Shown here: piece by piece, positions 1 through 8,417 of the stretch
Numbering within the stretch: position 1 is the stretch's first letter
Layout of the letters: each line of letters starts with the position of its first letter
Assembly (NCBI GenBank): GCA_946495675.1
Contig: CAMMDQ010000004.1
Span: 1-49,859, forward strand
Length of the DNA stretch: 49,859 nt
DNA from: an uncultured Bacillota bacterium
GTDB taxonomy: Bacteria; Bacillota; Clostridia; Christensenellales; UBA1242
Direction of reading: 5' to 3'
Made by a program: the position numbers and the translations under genes
The notes under the pieces: model-generated
The model's input: the letters and a program-made list of their open reading frames with translations, nothing else
The model's database searches: none
Told to the model about the DNA's origin: nothing

Positions 1-361
1 AATGCTCTACCAACTGAGCTAGCAGTCCATACTTTGTTTGATTTTTTGTTCCAGGTTTCTCGCCCTGGACCCTTCGATTTAATTCCGCCTATGGCTCCAT
101 ACGCAGGCCTTGCGGCCTTGGCGCTGCGTCGAATGCTCTTGCCAACTTAAGCTAGCACTCCATACTTTGTTTGATTTTTTGTTCCAGGGTTCTCGCCCTG
201 GACTCTTCGATTTAATTCCGCCCATGGCTCCATACGCAGGCCCTGCGGCCTTGGCGCTGCGTCGAATGCTCTACCAACTGAGCTAGCAGTCCATAATATA
301 TTAAGTTTTTAGGAAGCCTTGGATGCTTTGATTTAATTTCGCTCCATAAGCAGTCCCTTGG
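1..361 (-). repeat. Tandem tRNA-like repeats, about 131-133 bp period
   Basis: Two nearly complete units begin at 1 and 132, a third begins at 265 and decays by about 361. Read on the minus strand each contains a tRNA-like D-arm (TAGCTCAGTTGGTAGAGCA), then TTCGA, about 50 bases of insert, TCGAA, and a hairpin with CCAGG/CCTGG arms where a T-arm would lie. The second copy of the D-arm has small changes. The insert itself folds (GGCC-GCAA-GGCC inside CGCA/TGCG). No unit has a matching 3' acceptor strand, so none is a normal tRNA gene. The repeats are clearly richer in G+C than the surrounding DNA. They may be remnants of a tRNA cluster lying to the left of the window, or a tRNA-derived repeat element. 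The repeat structure is seen directly; the origin is inference. Confidence 0.75.
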
Positions 362-497
362 TAAATAAAATATCGTTGATTTCTTCTTTCACAGATTTGT
401 TGAGTGTAGAGCTAGAAAAATTTTTAGTAAATCATTTTTTTGAGCACATGTGCTATTATACATGCAAAACAAATTTTTGTCAACAAAAAATAAAGAA

Positions 498-677
498 TTA
501 TTCAATCTTCTCATCTGTTATTGTGCCATATATATTTTCAAACTCCTTGACATGTTTTTTGATAAGTTGTTCAATTTCTTTGTTTTTTGTTCTTCCGTAA
601 TAATTTGATATATATTCCATTTTTGACAATAGGTCCTTTGAAGTTCTAAGGGTAAATCTTGAATAAGTTTTTTTCAT
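498..677 (-). CDS. Small Arc-type ribbon-helix-helix protein
   Basis: This encodes 59 residues, beginning MKKTYSRFTLR and ending near TDEKIE. A short beta strand (YSRFTLR) is followed by two predicted helices, and the NKEIEQLIKKHVKEFE stretch is typical of Arc-like ribbon-helix-helix DNA-binding proteins. The start is supported by a strong ribosome site (AAAGGAG, about 7 bases upstream). The gene is divergent from rsmD, with 125 bases between the two starts. Such proteins usually act as dimeric repressors, and here it could be autoregulatory or act on the divergent promoter; that role is inference. The stop is followed by AT-rich DNA without a clear terminator. Confidence 0.75.
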   Translation of the reverse strand: MKKTYSRFTLRTSKDLLSKMEYISNYYGRTKNKEIEQLIKKHVKEFENIYGTITDEKIE

Positions 678-768
678 ATTTCACTCCTTTATTAAGCAAT
701 TTTAATATATAAATTTTACGAAAAATTAAAGTTGCGTGTTTTCGACTAAGAAAAATTTAAAAAGTTGT

Positions 769-796
769 TTGAAAAATTTTATTGAAGGTTTATAAT
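769..796 (+). promoter_or_regulatory. Sigma-A promoter of rsmD, predicted leaderless
   Basis: The -35 TTGAAA lies at 769-774 and the -10 TATAAT at 791-796, with a 16 bp spacer. The rsmD ATG begins at 803, six bases after the -10, about where transcription should start. No Shine-Dalgarno sequence fits in that gap. Confidence 0.7.
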
Positions 797-802
797 TAAT
801 CT

Positions 803-1345
803 ATGAGAGTTACTGCTGGCAAATTTAAAGGTAGAATGCTTATTCAAAACAAATATGAGCATATAAGACCAACCGCCGATATGGTGAAACAAGCAATATT
901 TAACAAAATTGCTTTTCTTTTGCAAGGCGCTAAAGTCCTTGACCTTTTTTGCGGAACGGGAGCCCTTGGTATTGAAGCACTCAGTCGTGGAGCGGAAGAA
1001 GTTGTTTTTGTAGATAAAGATTTTCGCTCAGTTGCTCTTACCAAGCAAAATCTTGTCAAATTGGGAGCCCAAGCGCAGGTTATCAAAAGCGATTATCTTA
1101 ATGCTTTAAAATATTTTAAGGGGGTGGGAAAAACTTTTGATGTTATTTTGCTCGATCCGCCTTACCAAAGTGGTCTATACGAAAGTTGCATTCAAGCAAT
1201 TTTCGACTATCAAATTCTTGAAAAGGGTGGAATGATTGTTTGTGAGCAAAGTAAAGACTTGCAATTTGATTTTTCTCTTTTTAGCATCGAAAGCGAAAAA
1301 ATTTATGGAATAAAAAAGGTTGTCTATTTGACTTGGAAAGATTAA
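803..1345 (+). CDS. rsmD: 16S rRNA (guanine966-N2)-methyltransferase RsmD
   Basis: This 180-residue protein is a Rossmann-fold, SAM-dependent methyltransferase that modifies G966 of 16S rRNA in the small subunit. The SAM-binding motif (VLDLFCGTGALGIEAL) lies at about residues 45-60. The catalytic DPPY motif, typical of N2-guanine methyltransferases, lies at 118-121. The conserved N-terminal G-x-x-x-G-R-x-L region with R22-P23-T24 is also present. Length matches the family. Many Bacillota place rsmD beside coaD, but here a phosphodiesterase gene follows instead. The ATG is used almost without a leader (see promoter at 769-796). Confidence 0.95.
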   Translation: MRVTAGKFKGRMLIQNKYEHIRPTADMVKQAIFNKIAFLLQGAKVLDLFCGTGALGIEALSRGAEEVVFVDKDFRSVALTKQNLVKLGAQAQVIKSDYLNALKYFKGVGKTFDVILLDPPYQSGLYESCIQAIFDYQILEKGGMIVCEQSKDLQFDFSLFSIESEKIYGIKKVVYLTWKD

Positions 1346-1381
1346 ATTTTTTCTTTTTTGCATAAAATTAATTGAATTTGT

Positions 1382-1409
1382 TTGAATTCTTTTGCACATA
1401 TGCTATAAT
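1382..1409 (+). promoter_or_regulatory. Promoter of the phosphodiesterase gene
   Basis: TTGAAT at 1382-1387 and TATAAT at 1404-1409 are separated by 16 bp. A TGC just before the -10 makes it an extended -10 promoter. Unlike rsmD, the transcript would carry a leader with an AAAGGAAAG ribosome site before the ATG at 1436. Confidence 0.6.
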
Positions 1410-1435
1410 TTTTAAAACTTTAAAAAGGAAAGATT

Positions 1436-2167
1436 ATGAAAGATATTTTTGATTCTTGGCTTGTTTGCCAACCTATTGCACATCGCGGACTTCACGATAA
1501 GGATATTCCTGAGAATTCTTTACCGGCATTTCAAAATGCTATTGACAATGGTTATGCCATTGAGCTGGATGTGCAGATGATCGCTGATGGCACATTGGTG
1601 GTTTTTCATGATGAAAGTTTGTCTAGGCTTACAAACAATGATGGGTATTTAAAATTTTTGAACAAGTCAGATCTAGAAATCTTAACACTTAAAGGCTCTA
1701 AGGAAAAAATTCCAACCTTTGAAGATGTTTTGCACTTTATAAATGGTAGATCACCAATTTTGATTGAAATAAAAAATAAAGGAAAGGTGGGGCAACTTGA
1801 GCAAAAAGTCATAGATCTTTTGAAAGATTACAAAGGCGAATTTGCTGTTGAGTCTTTCAACCCTTATGTTCTTCAGTATTTTGAAAAACATGCCCCAAGT
1901 GTTTTGCGTGGTCAACTTGCTGGTTATTTGAAAAAAGAAAAAATGCCGTTTTTCCAACGCTATGCTTTGAAAAGGATGCTTTTAAATAAACATGTTTCAA
2001 AGCCGGATTTTATTGTTTATGAGGCAAAATATTTGCCAAATCGATTTGTGAGAAAGTATCGGGCACTTCCTCTTATTGCCTGGACTGTGAAAAGTCAGCA
2101 TGAATATTTGAAAGTGGTAAAATATTGCGACAATGTTATTTTCGAAGATTTTGAGCCTAAGATTTGA
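1436..2167 (+). CDS. Glycerophosphodiester phosphodiesterase family protein
   Basis: This 243-residue protein belongs to the GDPD family, TIM-barrel metal enzymes that hydrolyse glycerophosphodiesters to glycerol-3-phosphate and an alcohol. The signature residues are all visible: HRG at 16-18, ELD at 43-45 (metal ligands), FHD with His58, and IEIK further on. There is no signal peptide, so it is probably cytoplasmic. It has its own promoter and a terminator (2183-2210), so it is a single-gene unit. The substrate cannot be read from the sequence. Confidence 0.92.
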   Translation: MKDIFDSWLVCQPIAHRGLHDKDIPENSLPAFQNAIDNGYAIELDVQMIADGTLVVFHDESLSRLTNNDGYLKFLNKSDLEILTLKGSKEKIPTFEDVLHFINGRSPILIEIKNKGKVGQLEQKVIDLLKDYKGEFAVESFNPYVLQYFEKHAPSVLRGQLAGYLKKEKMPFFQRYALKRMLLNKHVSKPDFIVYEAKYLPNRFVRKYRALPLIAWTVKSQHEYLKVVKYCDNVIFEDFEPKI

Positions 2168-2182
2168 CAAGAATGGAAAAAC

Positions 2183-2210
2183 AAAATTGAAGAGCAATCT
2201 TCAATTTTTT
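2183..2210 (+). terminator. Intrinsic terminator after the phosphodiesterase gene
   Basis: AAAATTGAAGA and TCTTCAATTTT form an 11 bp stem with a GCAA loop, followed by a T run. Confidence 0.8.
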
Positions 2211-2276
2211 ATTGCTTAAAATTGTTTAATTTAAAAGAATTTAGCTGTCAAAGTTAAAGCTTTTCAAGTTAAAGAT

Positions 2277-2305
2277 TTGATTTTTAATTAAATTTCATAT
2301 ATAAT
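2277..2305 (+). promoter_or_regulatory. Sigma-A promoter of lepA, predicted leaderless
   Basis: TTGATT at 2277-2282, a 17 bp spacer and TATAAT at 2300-2305 form a strong promoter. The lepA ATG starts only seven bases after the -10, so transcription should begin at or next to the start codon. There is no ribosome site upstream. Confidence 0.75.
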
Positions 2306-2312
2306 CATAACC

Positions 2313-4121
2313 ATGAATAGACAGGAAAGAATAAGAAATTTTTGTATTATAGCTCACATTGATCATGGTAAAAGCACATTGGCAGACAGGTTGATTGAAA
2401 AAACCGGGACGCTTGCCAAACGAGATATGCAAAACCAACTTTTAGATAGCATGGAGCTTGAAAGGGAAAAGGGAATTACAATCAAACTTACTCCAACTAG
2501 AATGATCTATAATTTTGAAGGAGAAGAATATGAACTCAACCTGATTGATACTCCGGGTCATGTTGACTTCACTTATGAAGTTTCACGTTCTCTTGCTGCT
2601 TGTGAGGGAGCAATTTTAATTGTTGATGCATCGCAGGGCGTTGAAGCACAAACCCTTGCAAATGCCTATCTTGCAATTGATAACAATCTTGAAATTTTAC
2701 CTGTTCTTAACAAAATCGATTTGCCTTCTGCAAGACCAGATGAGGTTAAAAAGGAGATTGAAGATGTGGTTGGAATTCCTGCCATGCATGCTCCTTGCAT
2801 CTCCGCTAAAGATGGAACTAATATTGACCAAGTTTTGCAGATGATTGTAAAAGAATTCCCTTGCCCAAAGGGAGATGAAAATGGCAAGTTAAAATGTCTT
2901 ATATTCGATAGCTATTATGACAATTTTAAAGGAGCCATTTGTTTGATTCGGGTATTTGACGGACAAGTTAAAGCTGGCGACAAAATCAAAATGATGCAAA
3001 CAGGAAAAACTTACGATGTGACAGAAGTTGGTATTTTTGTGCCAAATCCGAAAATAACAGAGGTTTTGCGTGCTGGTGATGTTGGATATGTTGCCTGTTC
3101 AATCAAAACCATCCAAGATGTTGCGGTGGGAGACACAATCACAAATGCTCTCGATCCAACAAATCAGGCTTTGCCGGGATATAAAAAGGTTCAGCCTGTT
3201 GTTTTTTGTGGAATTTTCCCTGTTGATGGGGCAAAATATCAAGAACTTAAAGATGCGCTAGAGAAACTGAAGCTTAATGATGCCTCACTTCAATTTGAGC
3301 CAGAGGTTTCGCAAGCCCTTGGTTTTGGGTTCCGATGTGGTTTTTTGGGGCTTTTGCACCTTGAAATAATTTCTGAAAGAATTGAAAGAGAATTTAATCT
3401 TGACATTATTACCACTGCACCAGGTGTTACGCTGAAAGTGAAAAAAACAAATGGTGAAGTTTTAAATCTGTCAAATCCATCTCAGCTGCCAAACCCTGTT
3501 GAAATTGAATATATTGAAGAGCCAGTTGTAAAAGCGAGCATTTTTGCTCCGCCGCAATATGTGGGGGCGATCATGGAACTATGCCAAGATAAGCGTGGTG
3601 TATATAAAGGGCTTGTCTATCTTGACAGGCAGAGGGTGCGGGTTGACTATACGCTTCCTCTTAGCGAAATTATTTATGATTTTTTTGACAGTCTAAAATC
3701 TCGCACCAAGGGCTATGCAAGTTTTGACTATGAAATAGCGGGCTATGAAAAGAGCGACCTTGTGAAAGTTGATATTTTGCTTAATGGTGAAAAATGCGAT
3801 GCCCTTTCCATTATCGTGCACAAAGACAAAGCCTATTCTCGAGGCAGAAACTTAACGGAAAAATTGAAGAAAATTATTCCAAGACAGCTTTTTGAAGTGC
3901 CAATTCAAGCTGCCATAGGCAACAAGATTATTGCCAGAGAGACCGTTTCTGCCATGCGAAAAGATGTGCTGGCAAAATGTTATGGAGGGGATATTACCCG
4001 AAAACGAAAACTTCTTGAAAAGCAAAAAGAAGGGAAAAAACGTATGAGAAAAATAGGCTCTGTTGAAATTCCTTCAGAGGCATTTATGTCAATTTTAAAA
4101 CTTGACGACGAGGATAAGTGA
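2313..4121 (+). CDS. lepA: Elongation factor 4 (LepA), ribosome-associated GTPase
   Basis: This 602-residue protein is a full-length LepA/EF4, a translational GTPase that acts on the 70S ribosome and affects ribosome assembly and elongation. The G domain shows AHIDHGKST (14-22), the switch region EREKGIT (about 50), DTPGH (about 79) and NKID (G4). The EF-G-like domains follow. The C-terminal domain unique to LepA ends in the conserved [17 protein letters not shown] region and [10 protein letters not shown]. It shares an operon with hemW, whose ATG overlaps the lepA stop codon, the arrangement seen in Bacillus. Its start appears leaderless. Confidence 0.97.
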   Translation: MNRQERIRNFCIIAHIDHGKSTLADRLIEKTGTLAKRDMQNQLLDSMELEREKGITIKLTPTRMIYNFEGEEYELNLIDTPGHVDFTYEVSRSLAACEGAILIVDASQGVEAQTLANAYLAIDNNLEILPVLNKIDLPSARPDEVKKEIEDVVGIPAMHAPCISAKDGTNIDQVLQMIVKEFPCPKGDENGKLKCLIFDSYYDNFKGAICLIRVFDGQVKAGDKIKMMQTGKTYDVTEVGIFVPNPKITEVLRAGDVGYVACSIKTIQDVAVGDTITNALDPTNQALPGYKKVQPVVFCGIFPVDGAKYQELKDALEKLKLNDASLQFEPEVSQALGFGFRCGFLGLLHLEIISERIEREFNLDIITTAPGVTLKVKKTNGEVLNLSNPSQLPNPVEIEYIEEPVVKASIFAPPQYVGAIMELCQDKRGVYKGLVYLDRQRVRVDYTLPLSEIIYDFFDSLKSRTKGYASFDYEIAGYEKSDLVKVDILLNGEKCDALSIIVHKDKAYSRGRNLTEKLKKIIPRQLFEVPIQAAIGNKIIARETVSAMRKDVLAKCYGGDITRKRKLLEKQKEGKKRMRKIGSVEIPSEAFMSILKLDDEDK

Positions 4122-5215
4122 TGAACAGCATATATGTTCATATACCTTTTTGCGAGCAAAAATGCTGTTATTGTGCATTTGCTTCTTTTGACAACCAATT
4201 TGATCAAGTGCAGAAATATTTCCAAGCCCTTCAAAAAGAAATTGAAAGCAGCACTTTTGAATTTCGAATAGGCAGCATTTTTATAGGTGGGGGCACTCCA
4301 AGCGCGGTCAGTCCTTCTATTATTGAGAAAATTTTAAAGACGATCAGAGAGAAATTTCAAGTGGAGAAAGATGCTGAAATTACTATTGAAGCCAACCCCA
4401 ATTCTTTGGACGAAAAAAAGTTGAAAGAATATTTTAGTATGGGAATTAACAGGCTATCAGTTGGCGTGCAATCACTTGAAAATAAGCAGCTGAAAATGTT
4501 GGGGAGGTTGCATAATAAAATTCAAGTTTTCAAAGCCTTGAGAGTGGCAAAAAAAGTGGGATTTAAAAATATAAATTGTGATTTGTTGCTTGGTCTTGAA
4601 AATCAAAGTGTTTTTCAATTAAAAAAAGCGATAAAAGCTCTAAAAAAATATGCCACTCATTTTTCTTGCTATATGTTGCAAGTTGAAGATGGCACGCCTG
4701 TAAAATCAATGGTGGAAGGTGGCAGAATAAAATTGCCCGATGATGATAAGGTTGTGAAAATTTATCACAGGCTTGTTGTTTTTCTCAAAAGAAATGGTTT
4801 TGAGCAATACGAAATTTCAAATTTTGCGAAAAAGGGGTTTGAGTGCTTGCATAACTTGAATTATTGGGGTAGAGGTAATTATCTCGGCTTTGGTTTGGGA
4901 GCACATTCTTTTGTGGGTGAATCAAGATGGGCAAATGCCTCAAATTTTTTCGATTATTTTGCTGGCAAAAAAGCTTTTAGCGAGAAGTTAAATGATAAAC
5001 AAGTTGCTGAAGAAATTGTCATGTTGGGGTTGCGATGCTGTTTGGGGTTTAGGCTAAGTCAACTTAAAAAGTATGGCGTTATACTTGAAAAAAATCCATA
5101 TTTTAATGAGTTTTTGGAAAAAGGTGTTCTCAAGGCAGAAAACGGCGTGATAAAAATAAACCCCGACTATTACGGGGTTAGCAATTTGGTTATTGAAGAA
5201 TTGATTGATTTTTAA
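4121..5215 (+). CDS. hemW: Radical SAM protein HemW (coproporphyrinogen oxidase-like)
   Basis: This 364-residue radical SAM protein begins [18 protein letters not shown], with the cluster-binding CX3CX2C motif at residues 11-18. The family-typical GGGTPS and the HNLNYWGRGNYLGFGLGAHSF region are present. The latter corresponds to the HemW HN-YW-GFG-GAH signature. HemW is thought to be a haem chaperone rather than the true HemN oxidase, and no haem synthesis genes lie nearby. I chose the ATG at 4121, which overlaps the lepA stop as TGATG, over the GTG three bases earlier. The last part of the gene also contains the terminator of the convergent gene. Confidence 0.9.
   Translation: MNSIYVHIPFCEQKCCYCAFASFDNQFDQVQKYFQALQKEIESSTFEFRIGSIFIGGGTPSAVSPSIIEKILKTIREKFQVEKDAEITIEANPNSLDEKKLKEYFSMGINRLSVGVQSLENKQLKMLGRLHNKIQVFKALRVAKKVGFKNINCDLLLGLENQSVFQLKKAIKALKKYATHFSCYMLQVEDGTPVKSMVEGGRIKLPDDDKVVKIYHRLVVFLKRNGFEQYEISNFAKKGFECLHNLNYWGRGNYLGFGLGAHSFVGESRWANASNFFDYFAGKKAFSEKLNDKQVAEEIVMLGLRCCLGFRLSQLKKYGVILEKNPYFNEFLEKGVLKAENGVIKINPDYYGVSNLVIEELIDF
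5149..5179 (-). terminator. Minus-strand terminator embedded in the hemW coding end
   Basis: On the minus strand AACCCCG and CGGGGTT form a perfect 7 bp stem (loop of 7) at 5159-5179, followed by TTTATTTTTAT. It lies about 40 bases past the stop of the minus-strand gene at 5218-5622. It is entirely inside the hemW open reading frame. There is no T run on the plus side, so it should act only on the minus strand. Confidence 0.7.
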
Positions 5216-5217
5216 AA

Positions 5218-5622
5218 TTATTTTTCTTCAGAACTTTCACAACTTTCTTCGTTTTCTTTTAATAAGCTTATTATTTCTTTGGCCATTTCATCGGCTAAAA
5301 TAAGATAAGCTGTGAGATGAGACTGACTAAAATGAGTGCAGCCTTGAGAAAGTTTGTCAAGAAATTTTTCTGTTTGTGCTTTAGAAAAATATTTTTTGTA
5401 ATTCGAATTGATTTTTATTATTCCATTTTTGCAATCAAAAACATTTTTGCCAATTTTGCGGTTAATTTGGTTTTTGATATTGTCAAACAAAAAATCGTAA
5501 TTTTTAGATTTTTGGTTTGAGCTGTTTTCAATAAGTTTTTTGCATTTGTTGTCAAGAGCTTGTTTCTCTGCTTTTTTCAAAGCTTCAGCATGTTTTTCTT
5601 TGACGATCTCATTAAATGTCAT
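5218..5622 (-). CDS. Hypothetical lysine-rich cytoplasmic protein
   Basis: This encodes 134 residues that I do not recognise. The N-terminal third is helical and very charged (EIVKEKHAEALKKAEKQALDNKCKK), suggesting a short coiled coil. The middle contains a DCKNGIIKINSNYKKYF stretch and the C-terminus is acidic (ENEESCESSEEK). There is no signal peptide or membrane segment. The start is well supported by AAAGGGGAAG upstream. It converges on hemW with only two bases between the stop codons, and its terminator lies inside hemW. It is apparently a single-gene unit. Confidence 0.65.
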   Translation of the reverse strand: MTFNEIVKEKHAEALKKAEKQALDNKCKKLIENSSNQKSKNYDFLFDNIKNQINRKIGKNVFDCKNGIIKINSNYKKYFSKAQTEKFLDKLSQGCTHFSQSHLTAYLILADEMAKEIISLLKENEESCESSEEK

Positions 5623-5703
5623 TTTCTTCCCCTTTAATCATACAAAGTTTAACACACCTAATTTCATTCGTCAAGCAGGAAATGAAAAATTTTCGAAAAA
5701 TGC

Positions 5704-5732
5704 TTGCTTTTTTTCAGGCATTATGCTACAAT
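5704..5732 (+). promoter_or_regulatory. Promoter of the ylxM-ffh operon with a 5' hairpin
   Basis: TTGCTT at 5704-5709, a 17 bp spacer and TACAAT at 5727-5732, preceded by TGC (extended -10). The transcript would start near 5739, exactly where a 7 bp inverted repeat begins (TGTAAAG 5738-5744 and CTTTACA 5753-5759). The 5' end of the mRNA may therefore be a small hairpin. Confidence 0.65.
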
Positions 5733-5770
5733 GACCGTGTAAAGCAAAATTACTTTACAAAGGGGCGGTT

Positions 5771-6058
5771 ATGAAGGTTGAAGAGAATGTGTTTTATCTG
5801 AAGCTGTTTGATTTGTATAAACCGCTTCTCAGTCTGGCGCAGCAGGGTGTGATGGAAGATTATCTGGCAGGAAATTTGACTGTCAGCGAGATTGCCCAGA
5901 ACCATGGCATTTCAAGGCAAGCAGTCAAAGATTGCGTTGACAAATCGCTTAAAAAGCTGAAGGATATTGAAGACAAACTTTTGCTTGGTCAAAGAATTGC
6001 AGCTCTTGAAAAAGAATTAAAAGAGACAAAAAGTCGAAACAAAAAAGGGGATAATTGA
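5771..6058 (+). CDS. ylxM: YlxM-type helix-turn-helix regulator of the SRP operon
   Basis: This 95-residue protein is of the UPF0122/YlxM family, found next to ffh in Bacillota and thought to modulate the signal recognition particle pathway. The sigma-region-4-like helix-turn-helix is visible in the middle (LTVSEIAQNHGISRQAVKDCVDKSLKKL). A charged C-terminal helix follows. The start has a ribosome site (AAAGGGGCGG). The stop overlaps the ffh ATG as TGATG, so the two are translationally coupled. Confidence 0.92.
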   Translation: MKVEENVFYLKLFDLYKPLLSLAQQGVMEDYLAGNLTVSEIAQNHGISRQAVKDCVDKSLKKLKDIEDKLLLGQRIAALEKELKETKSRNKKGDN

Positions 6059-7371
6059 TGGCATTATTTAACTCGCTGTCTGAGCGGTTTAACCACATTT
6101 TTTCAAAATTGAAAAATCGTGGTAGGCTGACAGAACTTGAAATCAAAGAAGCGATGAGAGAAGTTCGCATGGCTTTACTTGAAGCTGATGTAAACTATCT
6201 TGTTGCAAAAGATTTTGTCAAAAATGTTTCTGAAAAAGCTGTTGGAGACCAGGTTTTAAAAAGTTTGACACCATCTCAACAGGTTATAAAAATTGTGAAA
6301 GATGAGCTTACAAATTTGATGTCTTCAAACAATCAAAAACTTCAAGTTTCTTCGAGTTTGCCAACTGTTATCATGATGTGCGGCCTTCAAGGTGCGGGAA
6401 AAACCACCATGTGTGCCAAGCTTGGCGCTTATCTTAAAAAAAGCGGTAAAAAGACTCTTTTGGTTGCTTGTGATATATACAGACCTGCAGCCATAAACCA
6501 ACTTCAAATTGTTGGCAAGCAAGCTGGTGTCGAAGTTTTTGAACGGGGCGTGCAAAATCCTGTAAAAACCGCTCAACAAGCTGTTGAGCATGCAAAGAAA
6601 CAGGGATTTGACACAGTTATCATCGACACAGCTGGAAGGCTTCATATCAACCAAGAACTTATGGACGAGCTCAAAAACATCAAAGCAAAGGTTAGCCCAA
6701 CTGAAATTTTGCTAGTGGTTGATGCCATGACTGGACAAGATGCAGTCACCGTTGCCGAGAGCTTTAACAAAGATCTAGACATCACTGGTGTGGTTCTAAC
6801 AAAACTTGATGGCGACACTCGAGGAGGAGCTGCGCTTTCAATCAAAGCCATCACTGGAAAGCCAATCAAATTTACTGGTGTTGGTGAAAAAATTGGTGAT
6901 ATTGAACCTTTTTATCCTGATCGCATTGCAAGCAGAATTTTGGGCATGGGCGATGTGCTTTCGCTGATTGAAAAGGCGCAAGAAGCGGTCAGCGAAGAGG
7001 AAGCCAAGGCGCTAGAAAAGAAATTCCGTGAAAACTCGTTTACTTTTGACGACTATCTCAAGCAAATTGAAAGCGTTAAGAAAATGGGAAATATCAAAGA
7101 TTTGCTTTCGATGATCCCGGGTATTGGCGGAAAAATTAAAAATCTTGACATTGATGAACATCAAATTTTGGTCAACAAGGCGATCATTCAGTCGATGACG
7201 CCGCAAGAGCGATTGATGCCAGAGATCATCAAAGCAAGCAGAAGGCAGCGTATTGCAAAGGGCAGCGGAACATCAGTTCAACAAGTCAATCAGCTGCTAA
7301 AACAATTTGAGCAATCCAAAGAGATGATGAAACAGCTCAAAAATGGCAAATTTAAAAATTTTATGAGATAA
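6058..7371 (+). CDS. ffh: Signal recognition particle protein Ffh (SRP54)
   Basis: This 437-residue SRP GTPase binds SRP RNA and signal peptides and delivers ribosomes to FtsY at the membrane. The N domain comes first. The G domain contains GLQGAGKTT at 109-117, DTAGR near 190 and TKLDGD. From about residue 296 the methionine-rich M domain includes MIPGIGGKI and the RNA-binding RRQRIAKGSGTSVQQVNQLLKQF motif. The ATG at 6058 overlaps the ylxM stop. The protein is slightly shorter than E. coli Ffh at the C-terminus but complete. No SRP RNA gene was recognised nearby. Confidence 0.97.
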   Translation: MALFNSLSERFNHIFSKLKNRGRLTELEIKEAMREVRMALLEADVNYLVAKDFVKNVSEKAVGDQVLKSLTPSQQVIKIVKDELTNLMSSNNQKLQVSSSLPTVIMMCGLQGAGKTTMCAKLGAYLKKSGKKTLLVACDIYRPAAINQLQIVGKQAGVEVFERGVQNPVKTAQQAVEHAKKQGFDTVIIDTAGRLHINQELMDELKNIKAKVSPTEILLVVDAMTGQDAVTVAESFNKDLDITGVVLTKLDGDTRGGAALSIKAITGKPIKFTGVGEKIGDIEPFYPDRIASRILGMGDVLSLIEKAQEAVSEEEAKALEKKFRENSFTFDDYLKQIESVKKMGNIKDLLSMIPGIGGKIKNLDIDEHQILVNKAIIQSMTPQERLMPEIIKASRRQRIAKGSGTSVQQVNQLLKQFEQSKEMMKQLKNGKFKNFMR

Positions 7372-7380
7372 GGTATATCA

Positions 7381-7409
7381 TTGTTTGATCAAAATCAAGC
7401 AATTATATA
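7381..7409 (+). promoter_or_regulatory. Possible internal promoter before rpsP
   Basis: TTGTTT at 7381-7386 and TATATA at 7404-7409 with a 17 bp spacer. It would let the ribosomal protein and modification genes be transcribed separately from ffh. Confidence 0.45.
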
Positions 7410-7432
7410 TATAAATTTTAAAGGAGGACAAA

Positions 7433-7681
7433 ATGGCAGTAAAAATCAGACTTACAAGACTTGGGGACAAAAAATCTCCATTCTATAGAGTTGTTGTTGC
7501 TGATTCAAGAGCTCCAAGAGATGGCAAATTTATTGATATTCTTGGAACTTACAATCCACTTACTGACCCAGCAGAAATCAAAATCAATGCTGATAAGGCT
7601 CAGAAATGGCTTAAAAATGGTGCTACACCAACTGACACAGCAAAACAACTGCTTGTAAAAAGCGGAATAATCACAAAATAA
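7433..7681 (+). CDS. rpsP: 30S ribosomal protein S16
   Basis: This 82-residue S16 protein has the conserved start ([24 protein letters not shown]) and DILGTYNPL, and assembles into the 30S subunit body. It has a strong AAAGGAGG ribosome site. It opens the classic rpsP-khpA-rimM-trmD gene string. Confidence 0.98.
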   Translation: MAVKIRLTRLGDKKSPFYRVVVADSRAPRDGKFIDILGTYNPLTDPAEIKINADKAQKWLKNGATPTDTAKQLLVKSGIITK

Positions 7682-7691
7682 GGAGAGGAAA

Positions 7692-7925
7692 ATGGTTGAA
7701 CTTGTTGAATTTTTGGTTAAAAAACTGGTAAATGACGAACAAGCTGTAGCAGTAACTCAAGAAGAAAACGAAAATGGTGAAATAACCATTCATGTTTCAG
7801 TCAACCCTGATGATATGGGCAAAGTTATCGGCAAAAATGGCAAGATTGCGTCTGCAATCCGAACTTTTGTAAAATCAGTTTCTTCACGAGAGCATAAAAA
7901 AGTTTTTGTGAAATTTGGAGAATAA
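7692..7925 (+). CDS. khpA: KH-domain RNA-binding protein KhpA
   Basis: This 77-residue single KH domain protein has the G-x-x-G loop in GKVIGKNGK (residues 43-51). It matches the KhpA (YlqC) family, small RNA-binding proteins that pair with KhpB and affect cell length and division in Gram-positive bacteria. It lies between rpsP and rimM, its usual place. The rimM ATG follows the stop by one base. Confidence 0.95.
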   Translation: MVELVEFLVKKLVNDEQAVAVTQEENENGEITIHVSVNPDDMGKVIGKNGKIASAIRTFVKSVSSREHKKVFVKFGE

Positions 7926-8417
7926 ATGTCACAAATTGAAATTGCAAAAATCTTAAAACCGCAAGGAATAAAAGGGGAAGTCAAAGCGCTTGCTCTTACC
8001 AATCTCCTTGCTGTTTTTAAAAATCTGAAGAGTTGTCTTATCGGTGGCGAAATATTTGAAATTTCCCATGCAACAATAAGGCAAGGATTTTTGTATATCA
8101 AATTTAAGGGTGTGGAAACTCGCAATCAGGCAGAGGAACTTCGAAATCAAATTATCACGATGGATAAAAGTTTGCTTGCAAAGGAAAAGGCGGATGACGA
8201 ATTTTTTGTTGAAGACCTTATAGGCATGCTTCTTTACAACGAGCAGGGAAACTATGTAGGTCAAATTTTGGATGTTGTAAACTATGGTGCAAGCGATGTT
8301 TTTGTGATCGAAAAGGATGGCAGAAGGATGGAAGTGCCTTATCTTGACCAAGTGTTTATTGCTCGGAATGGGACTTTGGTTGTTAATCAGCAGAAATTTG
8401 ATGAGGTATGCGTATGA
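7926..8417 (+). CDS. rimM: Ribosome maturation factor RimM
   Basis: This 163-residue protein has the N-terminal beta-barrel RimM domain (IAKILKPQGIKGEVKA) and a C-terminal PRC-barrel (FFVEDLIGMLLYNEQG, VPYLDQVF). RimM binds S19 and helps mature the head of the 30S subunit. The stop overlaps the trmD start as ATGA. Confidence 0.96.
   Translation: MSQIEIAKILKPQGIKGEVKALALTNLLAVFKNLKSCLIGGEIFEISHATIRQGFLYIKFKGVETRNQAEELRNQIITMDKSLLAKEKADDEFFVEDLIGMLLYNEQGNYVGQILDVVNYGASDVFVIEKDGRRMEVPYLDQVFIARNGTLVVNQQKFDEVCV

Noticed and set aside
1..300. Complete tRNA genes in the opening repeats
   Set aside because: No unit has a matching acceptor stem or a clean T-arm, so only tRNA-like repeats are reported.
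358..600. Plus-strand reading frame of 80 residues
   Set aside because: It starts at a TTG with no ribosome site and lies antisense to the well-supported 59-residue gene at 498-677.
5218..5770. SRP RNA gene near ffh
   Set aside because: No SRP RNA-like GNAR tetraloop hairpin was recognised by eye in the intergenic DNA.
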